This document shows positions 1 to 8,668 of a DNA stretch of 64,000 bases, piece by piece. The position numbers and the translations under genes are program-made. Source of the stretch: Butyrivibrio sp. VCB2006 (GTDB lineage: Bacteria; Bacillota; Clostridia; Lachnospirales; Lachnospiraceae); contig NZ_ATVX01000013.1 of NCBI RefSeq assembly GCF_000420945.1, positions 1-64,000 on the forward strand, in the 5' to 3' direction. The notes beneath the pieces were generated by a model. That model ran no database searches. It had not been told where the DNA came from and worked only from the letters and a program-made list of their open reading frames with translations. Every line of letters starts with the position of its first letter. Within the stretch, counting starts at the first letter, position 1.

Positions 1-14
1 TAGTGGAGTAGAAC

Positions 15-1217
15 ATGGATAAAAAAAGGGCTTTGTCTGGCGCCATAATATTTATAACCCTGATGGGAATCGTAAGTCTGTTTTCGGACATGACTCATGA
101 AGGCGCCAGAAGCATATTGGGCGAATATCTGAACCTCGCAGGGGCATCCGCTGCAACCATCGGATTTGTGTCCGGTATAGGAGAATTGTGCGGGTATTCA
201 CTAAGGCTCATATCCGGATTTATAGCAGATAAAACGAAGAAATACTGGACATTTGTTATCACAGGCTATGTAATACAGGCTCTGGCGATTCCTGCACTGG
301 CACTCGTACCTGAACATGGCTGGATTTGGGCCTGCGGTCTTGTGATCCTGGAGCGTATCGGAAAAGCGATAAAAAAGCCTGCCAAAAACACATTGGTAAG
401 CTTTGCGGCAAGCGAGATCGGAACCGGAAAAGGCTTTGCCTATCAGGAGTTTCTGGATCAGCTTGGCGCGTTTCTCGGACCGGTACTGCTTTTTGTAACA
501 GCTCTTGTAAAAGGTACAGACGACCTTTTTACAACGTATAGGATCTCTTTTGCGATACTGCTTGTTCCTGCAATGATCACCATAGCTCTTGTTTTGACAG
601 CAAAGATAAGATACCCTGATCCGGAGATCTTTGAAAAGCAGGAAGATAAACCGGCAAGCTTTGAATTCAGGAAGTCATTTGTTCTGTTCATGGCGGCCAT
701 CTGCTTTTTTGCTTTTGGCTTTGCAGACTTCACCCTGATCACACTTCATTCGGCTAATACCGGAGCATTTAATGAATCCATGCTCAGCCTGCTATATGCT
801 GGGGCAATGGCTGTGGATGCCTTTGCTGCACTATTCTTTGGCTGGCTTTATGATAAGGTCGGGCTGAAGGCTCTGATCATTTCCACACTATGCAGCACAT
901 TCTTCTCATGTTTTGTTTTTATGACTGGAAATGCCTGGTTGATCGGAGCTGGGATAATTCTGTGGGGGATTGGAATGGGTGCGCAGGAAAGTATTATGAA
1001 AGCAGCTGTCAGCGGAATCGTCCCGCGTTCCATGCGAAGCACCGGTTTCGGAATATTTGAGACAGGATTTGGTATTGCGTGGTTTCTGGGCAGTTGGCTT
1101 CTCGGTGCCCTGTATGATTTGAATCCTGTGTATCTTGTCACTGTGTCTGTGGTATCACAGTTTCTGGCGATTGCATTTTATGCTTTATGCCTCCGGTGCA
1201 ATAAGACAGAGTGTTAA
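15..1217 (+). CDS. MFS transporter
   Basis: A 400-residue polytopic membrane protein with regularly spaced hydrophobic helices, about twelve by eye. It has the loop motifs expected of the major facilitator superfamily, for example GFIADKTKK near residue 67 and GWLYDKVGLK near residue 277. The substrate cannot be told from sequence; the family moves small solutes by proton-coupled antiport or symport. A GGAG ribosome site lies 6 bases before the ATG, so the gene is complete although it abuts the window edge. It stands apart from the conjugative genes and is probably ancestral chromosome. Family assignment is confident, function is not. Confidence 0.85.
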   Translation: MDKKRALSGAIIFITLMGIVSLFSDMTHEGARSILGEYLNLAGASAATIGFVSGIGELCGYSLRLISGFIADKTKKYWTFVITGYVIQALAIPALALVPEHGWIWACGLVILERIGKAIKKPAKNTLVSFAASEIGTGKGFAYQEFLDQLGAFLGPVLLFVTALVKGTDDLFTTYRISFAILLVPAMITIALVLTAKIRYPDPEIFEKQEDKPASFEFRKSFVLFMAAICFFAFGFADFTLITLHSANTGAFNESMLSLLYAGAMAVDAFAALFFGWLYDKVGLKALIISTLCSTFFSCFVFMTGNAWLIGAGIILWGIGMGAQESIMKAAVSGIVPRSMRSTGFGIFETGFGIAWFLGSWLLGALYDLNPVYLVTVSVVSQFLAIAFYALCLRCNKTEC

Positions 1218-1403
1218 CAATTCCAGTTTGTTGGAATGAGCATTATACCGGAAGATTATTTTTCCTCAACGAGAATAATTCTTGGTTTAAGTTTTAATTC
1301 GAACGTAGTTTCTTGATGTATTTTAAACTGAAGATGGGGCATTAAAGAGAAGAAAAAGTGGTAAAAAGCCAGTATACATCGCGGTTTGCGGTCATGAAAG
1401 TGA

Positions 1404-1432
1404 TTGTAAGCCGCTTATTTGTTAAGTATAAT
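1404..1432 (+). promoter_or_regulatory. Sigma-A-type promoter of the DUF3298 lipoprotein gene
   Basis: TTGTAA (1404-1409), a 17-base spacer and a perfect TATAAT (1427-1432). Transcription would start near 1439. This leaves the upstream GTG at 1448 without a ribosome site in the mRNA and favours the ATG at 1475. The upstream 1218-1403 holds a short inverted repeat (attcca/tggaat near 1221-1237) and nothing else I can support. Confidence 0.6.
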
Positions 1433-1474
1433 AAGAGGATGATATAAGTGTCATGTTTTGAGGTATATAAGAAA

Positions 1475-3403
1475 ATGAAAAATAAATTGTTTGGGATAGT
1501 ACTGGTTGCGGTAATGTCTGTGCAACTGGTTGGATGTAGTAATGCTAAAAAAGAGCCTGAATCATCTGCAATAGCTAGTAGTAATGCTAGCGTATTAGCT
1601 GCAGAGGATGATAGCAACGAAGAAGATATTAAGAAAAAGGTAGAGATTACTCCTTTGGTTAATGAGTACCTTCTACCTCATGAGGATAGCGAAGAGTATC
1701 TCTACGTTGTGGATGAAAACGGGGAATATGTCGGAAAGTACAGTTATCAGGAGATGGATGATATTGCTGAAGAAAACGGACATCCAATACCTTGGTATAG
1801 CAATATTTTGGCAGAATCTGAAGGTATCTTTTTCTACAAAGATTCAGAGTATCTTGATCCAGATGATCACGGGGACGTTGTAGAGCATATCTGGGCGATT
1901 GATATGAATACCAAGGAGTTTACAGAAGTTACATCCCTTGAACGCAGGTATGATTTAAAGAATTTTGAGATTTATGATGGAAATATCTATATTACATCTT
2001 CTCTGGGGAGCCTGGACGATTACCATTATGCAGAGGATATCTTTTCACTTAGGGCAGACGATTTTTCTTTTACCGAAAGCGAAGCATCCATCGGAGAGGT
2101 ACTAGAAGCCCTGGAAAATTGTAGACTTATTGCAAATAAAGGTTGGATGTACGGTGAGAATGGGACATACAGCATTTCAAGGGCTCTTGATGAGTATGGA
2201 TTTGTTGTGGCTTTCAAGGCAATTGATGATTGGAATAGCCAGATACTTAAGATAAAAAGTGATGGAAGCACACAGGTTTTAGCTGATATTGATGAGCCAC
2301 AGCTGATGTTTGCCGGATTTGACAGCAAGTATGCATTATTTCATGAATATCCAACAATCCTGGATCAGTACTATAAGTGTATAGACCTTGAAACAGGTGA
2401 GATAAAGGTTGTTTCAGAGGATTATATTTCTATAGTAAATTACAAAGATGGCAAGATTTACTATAGGGATTATGATGAAGCGCCTGGCAGCAACGAGTTC
2501 ACTCTTTATGAGTACGACTGTGCTACTGGGGACGAGATAGCTCTTTTTACAAGGGATAATATACCTGGGGCAGGCACATATTTGGAAAGAGAATACGGGC
2601 TTGTGGGTGATAACATGTTCATTGAGGATGTTGATGGGTATGTTCGCAAGTGGTACAGACTTGATGAAGACGGCGTAGTTGCCCTTGATGAAACCGGTAT
2701 AGAGATTAGTACCATGAAATATGGCACTGTTTTGTGCAACTATCTTTCTGCAAGGTGCCCAAGGTGCGATACTCTGCTTAGATACAACTATGACGAGTAT
2801 TTCCAGCTTTCCGATGAATGGTCTGAATATGCCAATGTGATAAACGCTGATTTAAAAGAGAAACATGAAACCCACATGGGTGCAATCAGCATGGAACTTA
2901 ATGAGAGCGATTATGAGGATTGCGCAACACACAAAGAGTATTCAAGCTCATGGCAGGAGACGCAGGATTACTATGTTAAGAATGCTGACGTTATAGAAGA
3001 TTATCTGGCTATTGATTGCAGTGGCGTCTGGTATGGCGGTGGTGCACATGGTTTGCCGTGGAAAGAGCAGCTTGTTTATGACCTTACCACTGGAGAGGAA
3101 TTACATTTCAAGGATTTCTTCTCCGGAACAGATGAAGATCTTAAGAAGATTGTGGCTGAAAAGGTAAAAGAGGACTTTGAAAGCTGCGATGATTCGAGCA
3201 AGTATTTTGCCAGTGATGCTAATGGAGCCTACGATGCAGCTTATGAGTGCGTATCGATAGAGGATGCGAATGTTTTCTTTAAGGAGAAGGCGCTTATTTA
3301 TTCTTTTGCACCATATGAAATTGGACCTTACTCTTCAGGATATATCGAGGTGGAGATTTCGTATAAGGAGATGTTTGGCACAGATAAGATGAGCAGAAAG
3401 TGA
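1475..3403 (+). CDS. Lipoprotein with C-terminal DUF3298 (RsiV-like) domain
   Basis: A secreted, lipid-anchored protein of 642 residues from the ATG chosen here. The N-terminus is a basic stretch, a hydrophobic core and a lipobox (QLVGCS), so it should be attached to the outer face of the membrane. The long middle part resembles a propeller-like sensor (repeated short Tyr/Asp-rich segments). A CPRC motif follows around residue 428. The last ~170 residues carry the GGGAHG signature and spacing of DUF3298, the domain of anti-sigma factor RsiV and related lysozyme-binding proteins. No sigma factor gene is adjacent, so a signalling role is not shown. An alternative GTG at 1448 is less likely given the promoter. 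Confidence 0.75.
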   Translation: MKNKLFGIVLVAVMSVQLVGCSNAKKEPESSAIASSNASVLAAEDDSNEEDIKKKVEITPLVNEYLLPHEDSEEYLYVVDENGEYVGKYSYQEMDDIAEENGHPIPWYSNILAESEGIFFYKDSEYLDPDDHGDVVEHIWAIDMNTKEFTEVTSLERRYDLKNFEIYDGNIYITSSLGSLDDYHYAEDIFSLRADDFSFTESEASIGEVLEALENCRLIANKGWMYGENGTYSISRALDEYGFVVAFKAIDDWNSQILKIKSDGSTQVLADIDEPQLMFAGFDSKYALFHEYPTILDQYYKCIDLETGEIKVVSEDYISIVNYKDGKIYYRDYDEAPGSNEFTLYEYDCATGDEIALFTRDNIPGAGTYLEREYGLVGDNMFIEDVDGYVRKWYRLDEDGVVALDETGIEISTMKYGTVLCNYLSARCPRCDTLLRYNYDEYFQLSDEWSEYANVINADLKEKHETHMGAISMELNESDYEDCATHKEYSSSWQETQDYYVKNADVIEDYLAIDCSGVWYGGGAHGLPWKEQLVYDLTTGEELHFKDFFSGTDEDLKKIVAEKVKEDFESCDDSSKYFASDANGAYDAAYECVSIEDANVFFKEKALIYSFAPYEIGPYSSGYIEVEISYKEMFGTDKMSRK

Positions 3404-3523
3404 ACTTTTAACAATACGCAAAAAAGCGTGTTGATGGTCTTATGTGACTATAAAGCTGTGACATTATTCCGAATATAAGTTAAAGTTGGCGCACATCATT
3501 AGATTAACGAGGAGGACAGAGAA

Positions 3524-4075
3524 ATGAGCAGAACAAACTTTGGAGCAAAGCCACTTATGTACCCACAGCCGGTACTTATTATCGGAACATATGATGAGAA
3601 CGGTGTTCCCAATGCAATGAATGCTGCCTGGGGAATCACAACAGATTTTAAAGAGATATCTATTAGCCTTTCAGAGCATAAGACTACTGATAATCTTGCT
3701 AAAAGAGGTGCTTTTACTGTAAGTATGGCTACTGAAGATCAGGTTGTTGCATGTGATTATGTAGGAATAGAATCCGGCAGGAAGGTTCCTGATAAGTTTG
3801 ACAAAGCCGGTTTCCATGCAACAAAGAGTGAGTTTGTGGATGCACCTCTCATCGATGAACTCCCTCTTGCTTTAGAATGTAAAGTAAAGAGCTTCACAGA
3901 TGGCATACTTGTTGGCGAGATCGTAAATGTAAGTGCGGATGACAGCGTGATTACAGATGGCAAGGTTGATATGAAAAAGCTTAGACCTATAGCATTTGAT
4001 CCATTTAACAATGCTTACGTTGGAATTGGTGAGAAAGTAGGCAATGCATTTTCTGATGGAGCTAAACTGAAGTGA
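3524..4075 (+). CDS. Flavin reductase family protein (FMN-binding split barrel)
   Basis: A 183-residue cytoplasmic protein of the flavin reductase-like family that binds FMN in a split beta-barrel. The N-terminal PQPVLIIGTYDENGVPNAM and the central ISLSEHKTTDNL are typical of this group, as is the closing PFNNAYVGIG. Members are annotated as NAD(P)H:flavin oxidoreductases or flavoredoxins; the electron acceptor cannot be inferred here. GAGGAGG lies 9-15 bases upstream of the ATG. It looks like a stand-alone chromosomal gene. Its stop codon TGA is the first three bases of the 11-bp repeat array that follows. Confidence 0.85.
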   Translation: MSRTNFGAKPLMYPQPVLIIGTYDENGVPNAMNAAWGITTDFKEISISLSEHKTTDNLAKRGAFTVSMATEDQVVACDYVGIESGRKVPDKFDKAGFHATKSEFVDAPLIDELPLALECKVKSFTDGILVGEIVNVSADDSVITDGKVDMKKLRPIAFDPFNNAYVGIGEKVGNAFSDGAKLK

Positions 4076-4149
4076 GTATAAATTGAGTATAGATTGAGTA
4101 TAAAATGAGTATAAATTGAGTATAGTTTGAGTATAGATTGAGTATGGAA
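4073..4149. repeat. Seven tandem 11-bp direct repeats (tgagtatanna type)
   Basis: Seven head-to-tail 11-base units, each beginning TGAGTATA or TGAGTATG, run from 4073 to 4149. Only the last three bases vary (aat, gat, aaa, aat, gtt, gat, then gaa). The period is close to one DNA helical turn, so each unit presents the same face to a binding protein. The array overlaps the stop codon of the flavin reductase gene and precedes the leftmost mobile-element-type genes. Confidence 0.85.
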
Positions 4150-4182
4150 GACCTTTTTTAGGCGTGATATTATTATGATGGA

Positions 4183-4222
4183 CAAGGGAGCAGGCAAGAG
4201 CCAAATGCTTCCTTGTTTTTTC
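4183..4222 (+). terminator. Intrinsic terminator before the DUF5688 genes
   Basis: Arms caagggagca (4183-4192) and tgcttccttg (4206-4215) pair with one mismatch and are followed by a run of T. It would close transcription from the flavin reductase side. A 10-bp palindrome (cttggccaag, 4222-4231) follows; I see no gene between here and 4346. Confidence 0.6.
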
Positions 4223-4345
4223 TTGGCCAAGAGAATATTGGTATGAGTTGAGCATCAGCTCATGAGTGCAGAGTGCATTCGTGGGTCTGGTGCTTTTTTC
4301 ATGCCAGGAACTGATAACGGCTCGATTACAGAAAGAGGTGTATGA

Positions 4346-5113
4346 ATGGATTTCGATACATTCAAAGATGAACTCGCCAAGGGCGTGCAGGAGAGACTTG
4401 AGGCTCTCTACGATAGGAAGTACTCAGTCGAGACTCACACAGTTGAGAAGATGAATGAGACCTACGAGGCCATCACAGTCAAACCTGAAGATAGCGAGAT
4501 TGGTGTGAACATCAAAATCGACCAGGCCTTTAAGGAGTACAACGATGGCAGATCATTTGACATGATTGTCAGACAGGTTTCTGGTTTTGCTGCTGAGGCC
4601 CTGGATAATCGTCCTGGCTTCGACCTGAATGCGATTCAGGATTACAGCGTCATGAAGACGAAGCTTTCCATGGAAGTTGTTTCCGCGGAGAGAAATGCTC
4701 AGCTTCTTGAGACTGTTCCTCATAAGAATATGGAGGATATGGCGATTGTTTACCGCTTTGTCCTTGATACTGTTGAGGCAGGAAGAGGCTCCATTCTTGT
4801 GACAAACAAGATGCTGGATAACTACGGTATCACAGCAGAGCAGCTTCACAATGACGCTATGGAGATTGCTCCTGAGGTAAGACCTGCGGTCATCAAGGGG
4901 ATGTCTGAGGTACTTGCTGACATGATGGGCGCAGAGCAGGCAGAAATGCTTGGTCTTGGTCCTGTCCAGGATGAGCCAATCTTCGTTGCTACTGTAGAAG
5001 ATCAGACTCAGGGAGCTGGTATCCTTGCTTACCAGAACTTCATGGATGAGGCAGCTGAAAAGCTGGGAGGCGACGGAAGTTTCATAATATTACTAAAGCA
5101 GGGCAAACCCTAG
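4346..5113 (+). CDS. DUF5688 family protein, C-terminally truncated copy
   Basis: A 255-residue protein of DUF5688, a family of unknown function common in Lachnospiraceae mobile DNA. It aligns along its whole length with the next gene: MDFDTFKDEL against MTFDEFKEVL, the shared PHK.(L/M)EDMA..YRFVLD block, and AGILAYQNF against AGILAYPEF. Similarity stops abruptly after about residue 241. There the intact paralogue continues for another ~120 residues while this one ends in a short unrelated tail. The junction looks like an old deletion or insertion scar. An AGAGGTG site supports the start. Whether the shortened protein works is unknown. Confidence 0.7.
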   Translation: MDFDTFKDELAKGVQERLEALYDRKYSVETHTVEKMNETYEAITVKPEDSEIGVNIKIDQAFKEYNDGRSFDMIVRQVSGFAAEALDNRPGFDLNAIQDYSVMKTKLSMEVVSAERNAQLLETVPHKNMEDMAIVYRFVLDTVEAGRGSILVTNKMLDNYGITAEQLHNDAMEIAPEVRPAVIKGMSEVLADMMGAEQAEMLGLGPVQDEPIFVATVEDQTQGAGILAYQNFMDEAAEKLGGDGSFIILLKQGKP

Positions 5114-5232
5114 TATTTACGCGGTTTTGGGTCTCTTGAATGACCAGGGAAAACTTACAACGAAACAAGAGAAAACCATAAATTCGGCTCAAAAAATGGA
5201 AAAAAATCGTTATTTTTTGAGTCAGAAATTTA

Positions 5233-5303
5233 CCCCAACCTGGGGGAGATTTTTACATAGGACATTTACTTTTGTGATCAAAAAGCAGAAGTGGATGTCC
5301 TAT
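5233..5303 (+). promoter_or_regulatory. Two hairpins in the spacer between DUF5688 paralogues
   Basis: The 235-base spacer after the truncated copy holds a short GC hairpin (cccca/tgggg, 5233-5245, followed by agattttt). A second, longer hairpin spans 5257-5303, with arms ataggacat and atgtcctat and further inner pairing, followed by ttcttt. These could be terminators or an operator for the downstream copy. At 5090-5120 a segment around aaaccctagtatttacgcggt resembles recombination-site flanks, but this is only an impression. Confidence 0.4.
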
Positions 5304-5348
5304 TTCTTTACTCAAAAATCCATTTCAAAGAAAGAGAGGAAAAAGCTT

Positions 5349-6458
5349 ATGGATCACATGACTTTTGATGAGTTCAAGGAGGTGCTGGCTGAGGATCTCA
5401 AAGAGTCCCTTTACACAAGGGGATATGAGGATGTTGAGATTGGTTTTAATCACACCAACAAGGCCAACGTCGAGTATGAGGCCATGACAATCAAGCCTGC
5501 CGATGGTCAGATTGGAATCAACTTCAATATTGAAGGATTCTATCAGGAGTATGAGAAGGGAGTAGACTACTCAGAACTTCGCCATGCCATTGCTGATCTT
5601 GCTGCTAAGTCACTGGACAATGCACCTGAAGTCAACACGAATGTGCTTACCGACTATGAGCAGATGAAGGACAAACTTTCTCTGGAAGTTATTTCCAAGA
5701 AGGGCAACGAAGCTTTCCTTGAGAACATCCCTCACAAGGATCTTGAGGACATGGCAGTTTACTACCGCTTCGTTCTGGATGTTCACACAAACGGTGAGAT
5801 GCAGTCCATCACAGTTACCAACAACATGCTTGAAAACTACGGCATCACTGCAGACAAGCTGCATGAGGATGCTATCGCCAATGCTCCTAATTACCGTCCT
5901 GCGGTGATCAAGACTATGACGGACACCCTCAGAGAAATGATGGGCGTTGACATGTTCGATATGTTCGCAGAGGGTCTTAAGCGTGATGGAAAGGATGTAA
6001 TCTTTGTGGCATCTACTGAAGACAAGGTAAACGGTGCAGGAATTCTTGCTTATCCCGAGTTCCTTAAGGATGCTTCCGAAAGGCTTGAGGGCGACTTTTT
6101 CGTGCTTCCAAGTTCACGACATGAGGTCATCCTTATTGCAGATGATGGAATGGCTGATTACAGAAATCTCCAGGACATGGTAGAACAGGTAAATGCTTCA
6201 GAGGTTCGCCCTGAGGATAAGCTCACCGATAACGTCTATCACTACGACAGCAAGGACAATGTCTTCGAGCTCGCTTCTCATTACGAGGAGAGACTTGAGG
6301 CAAAAGAGGCTGCTGAGAAGGCTGGGGAGGACATTGGTGATAAGCCATCGATTCTCAAGGACCTTGAAGACAAGGTAAAAAACGCTTCAATCATAAATGA
6401 GAAAGGCGAAAAGCTAAAAGATCCTAAAGCAAAATCAAAGGGAGGAGAAGCACTCTGA
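5349..6458 (+). CDS. DUF5688 family protein, full-length copy
   Basis: The intact paralogue, 369 residues from the ATG chosen here. An upstream in-frame ATG at 5127 would add 74 residues with no counterpart in the first copy and has no ribosome site, whereas AGAGAGG lies 9 bases before 5349. The protein is acidic and mixed alpha/beta, with no signal peptide, membrane segment or recognised active site. The C-terminal 50 residues are charged and probably coiled or disordered. It overlaps the next gene's ATG (TGATG), so it is translationally coupled to the replication/partition block. Function is unknown. Confidence 0.75.
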   Translation: MDHMTFDEFKEVLAEDLKESLYTRGYEDVEIGFNHTNKANVEYEAMTIKPADGQIGINFNIEGFYQEYEKGVDYSELRHAIADLAAKSLDNAPEVNTNVLTDYEQMKDKLSLEVISKKGNEAFLENIPHKDLEDMAVYYRFVLDVHTNGEMQSITVTNNMLENYGITADKLHEDAIANAPNYRPAVIKTMTDTLREMMGVDMFDMFAEGLKRDGKDVIFVASTEDKVNGAGILAYPEFLKDASERLEGDFFVLPSSRHEVILIADDGMADYRNLQDMVEQVNASEVRPEDKLTDNVYHYDSKDNVFELASHYEERLEAKEAAEKAGEDIGDKPSILKDLEDKVKNASIINEKGEKLKDPKAKSKGGEAL

Positions 6459-6694
6459 TGGTAGACGCAAGATATTCAGGAGACAAGCCGGGGGATTGCA
6501 GTAATTGTTTCTTTTGGGATGAAAATAGGTCGGGGTGCAGGCTTGGAAAAATGAATTGTTACTATCTGTTAGAGCGTCCGCGCGTGGTTCCAACACCATG
6601 CGACGGATGCCCTTACAAGAAAGCTGCTCCATGCATCGGATGGTGCACAAAAAGAATTTTGGGACAGGAAGGAGTAAACATGTATGCAGCGTGA
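6458..6694 (+). CDS. Cys-rich small protein
   Basis: A 78-residue protein with nine cysteines in pairs (CSNC, GCRLGKMNC, CDGC, PCIGWC), suggesting one or two structural zinc or Fe-S sites. The start overlaps the stop of the DUF5688 gene and GGAGGAG lies upstream. I do not recognise a named family. Coupling to the neighbours suggests an accessory role in the element rather than metabolism. Confidence 0.6.
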   Translation: MVDARYSGDKPGDCSNCFFWDENRSGCRLGKMNCYYLLERPRVVPTPCDGCPYKKAAPCIGWCTKRILGQEGVNMYAA

Positions 6695-6965
6695 AATGTC
6701 AGATGAAGAGTACGTGAAGTTCAAAAGGCTCAGGCGATTCATGGAAGAAATACCCACAGGGGAGATGACAGTTCCCAAATGCTGTCAGGAATGTGAGTGT
6801 TATCAGCCTGACTGGAAGTTTAGAACTTGCCTCTATGCCAAATGTAAGTATGGAAAGAATGTCAATCCATTCAGGGACAGACCACTATCTCATGATATTA
6901 TTCCGAATCCGGAAAAAGATCTGAATGACTTAAGAGATTTGGTTAACTTGGCATACGGGTGGTAA
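6684..6965 (+). CDS. Cys-rich small protein
   Basis: A 93-residue protein overlapping the end of the previous gene. AGGAAGGAG sits 9 bases upstream of the ATG. A central block, CCQECECYQPDWKFRTCLYA and then KC, carries six Cys that could bind metal; the rest is charged helix. It is followed after 3 bases by the replication initiator. The family is unrecognised, but two consecutive Cys-rich genes here suggest a conserved pair. Confidence 0.6.
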   Translation: MQREMSDEEYVKFKRLRRFMEEIPTGEMTVPKCCQECECYQPDWKFRTCLYAKCKYGKNVNPFRDRPLSHDIIPNPEKDLNDLRDLVNLAYGW

Positions 6966-6968
6966 TCT

Positions 6969-7829
6969 ATGAACTTCGACTACTTTTACAGCGAGCAGTC
7001 GGAACAGTTTGCATTCTATAAGGTTCCTAAGCTTCTTTATACAGACCTGAGATTTAAGGGAATCTCTTCGGATGCCAAAACGCTGTATGGGCTGCTCTTG
7101 GACAGGGTTAGCCTTTCTACCAAAAATAAGTGGATTGACGAGCAAGGACGGATCTTTGTGTACTGCACAGTAGAAGCAATAGAGTCTGCATTGGGATGTG
7201 CTGATCAGAAAGCGCAGAAGCTTTTGTCAGAGTTGGAATCTATTGGTCTTATTGAGAAAAAGAGACAGGGCCTGGGAAAACCAAATCGGATATATGTGAA
7301 GAACTTTATTCAGCCCCGGGCATCACTAATCCAGAATAGTGAAAATCACTACTCTGGAACAGTGAAAATCACTCCTCAAGAACCTCGAAAATCACTATCT
7401 AATAAGACTGAGATTAATAATACTGATTTAAGTAATACTGATCCTTTCTTATCAGACGAGATGGATGAGAGGGAGAGTTACAGAGAATATTTCTATGAGC
7501 AGCTTTCTTATGAAAACCTTCTGAAGAACAATCCCCTTGATCAGGACATGATCCAGGAAATATTTGAACTGATACTTGATACTGTCTGCAGCAAAAGATC
7601 CATGATCCGCATCGCAGGAGATGATAAGCCTGCAGCAGTAGTTAGAAGTGCATTCATGAAGCTTGAGAGTAACCACATTGAATATGTGCTTACAGGGCTG
7701 AAAGAGAATAGTACTAAAGTCCGTAATATCAAGCAGTATGTCCTGGCTGCACTCTACAATGCACCGATGACAATCAACAATTACTATCAGTCCCTTGTAA
7801 ACAATGACATGGCAAACGGGCTGATTTAG
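6969..7829 (+). CDS. repA: Replication initiator protein A (RepA_N family)
   Basis: A 286-residue initiator. The N-terminal ~110 residues match RepA_N: YKVPKLLYTD, then a winged-helix region with SSDAKTLYGLLLDRV, a long basic helix, and a second helix ending IEKKRQGLGKPNRIYV. In ICEs such proteins are thought to drive limited plasmid-like replication after excision. The C-terminal ~120 residues are typical of Lachnospiraceae elements and may contact helicase or SSB; this part is inference. It lies directly upstream of parA and parB, giving a rep-par operon. No iteron array is obvious next to it, apart from the 11-bp repeats at 4073. Confidence 0.85.
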   Translation: MNFDYFYSEQSEQFAFYKVPKLLYTDLRFKGISSDAKTLYGLLLDRVSLSTKNKWIDEQGRIFVYCTVEAIESALGCADQKAQKLLSELESIGLIEKKRQGLGKPNRIYVKNFIQPRASLIQNSENHYSGTVKITPQEPRKSLSNKTEINNTDLSNTDPFLSDEMDERESYREYFYEQLSYENLLKNNPLDQDMIQEIFELILDTVCSKRSMIRIAGDDKPAAVVRSAFMKLESNHIEYVLTGLKENSTKVRNIKQYVLAALYNAPMTINNYYQSLVNNDMANGLI

Positions 7830-7840
7830 GAGGTGGAAAT

Positions 7841-8668
7841 GTGTCACACAGAGCTAACGTAACAGCAATAGTCAACCAAAAAGGAGGAACCGGGAAGACC
7901 TGTTCTACAGAGAATCTGGGTGTCGGACTAGCGATTGAAGGAAAAAAAGTACTCCTAATTGATTTGGATCCGCAGGCGAGTCTCACGATCAGCCTTGGTT
8001 ATCCGAGGCCAGATGAACTGTATCCAACTATATCAACAATGATGGAGAGAGTCCTAAATGAACAGCTTATAGGCAATAAGGAAGGAATCTTAACTCATCC
8101 TGAGGGTGTTGATCTCATGCCTGCCAGTATTGAGCTGGCCGGAACAGAGATGTCACTTACCAACGTTATTAGCAGGGAAAAGATATTGAAGCAGTATATC
8201 GATACTGTGAACAAGCAGTACGACCACATACTGATTGACTGTTCTCCCAGCTTGGGCATGCTCACAGTTAATGCTTTAGGAGCGGCAGATAATTGCCTTA
8301 TTCCAGTACAGGCCCAATATCTATCTGCTAAAGGCCTGGAGCAGCTCCTTGGAACAATAGCCAAAGTAAAAAGACAGATCAATCCGAAGCTAAAGATTGA
8401 AGGAATACTGCTTACTATGGTGGATGGCAGAACAAATGATGCCAAGATGATAAGCGACCTTATCAGGGAGACCTATGGAAGCAAGATCAGGGTATTTGAT
8501 TCCGTTATCCCACATTCTGTAAGAGCTGCGGAAATATCTGCTGAAGGAAAGAGTATCTTTGCTCATGATCCGGGAGGCAAGGTGGCAGCAGCATATAAGA
8601 ATCTGACGAAGGAGGTGTTATCTGATGGGGAAAAGAGGCGCCAACATCAGCTTGGCCAGTTACGATGA
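7841..8668 (+). CDS. parA: ParA family partition ATPase
   Basis: A 275-residue deviant Walker-type ATPase. Visible motifs are KGGTGKTCST (P-loop with signature lysine) near residue 13, LLIDLDPQASLT near residue 38, and ILIDCSPSLGML near residue 130. With ParB it should position or stabilise the excised circular form. The start is GTG: AGGAGGTGG lies just upstream, and the overlapping ATG two bases earlier hits a stop after seven codons. The 3' end overlaps parB by 44 bases. Confidence 0.93.
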   Translation: MSHRANVTAIVNQKGGTGKTCSTENLGVGLAIEGKKVLLIDLDPQASLTISLGYPRPDELYPTISTMMERVLNEQLIGNKEGILTHPEGVDLMPASIELAGTEMSLTNVISREKILKQYIDTVNKQYDHILIDCSPSLGMLTVNALGAADNCLIPVQAQYLSAKGLEQLLGTIAKVKRQINPKLKIEGILLTMVDGRTNDAKMISDLIRETYGSKIRVFDSVIPHSVRAAEISAEGKSIFAHDPGGKVAAAYKNLTKEVLSDGEKRRQHQLGQLR

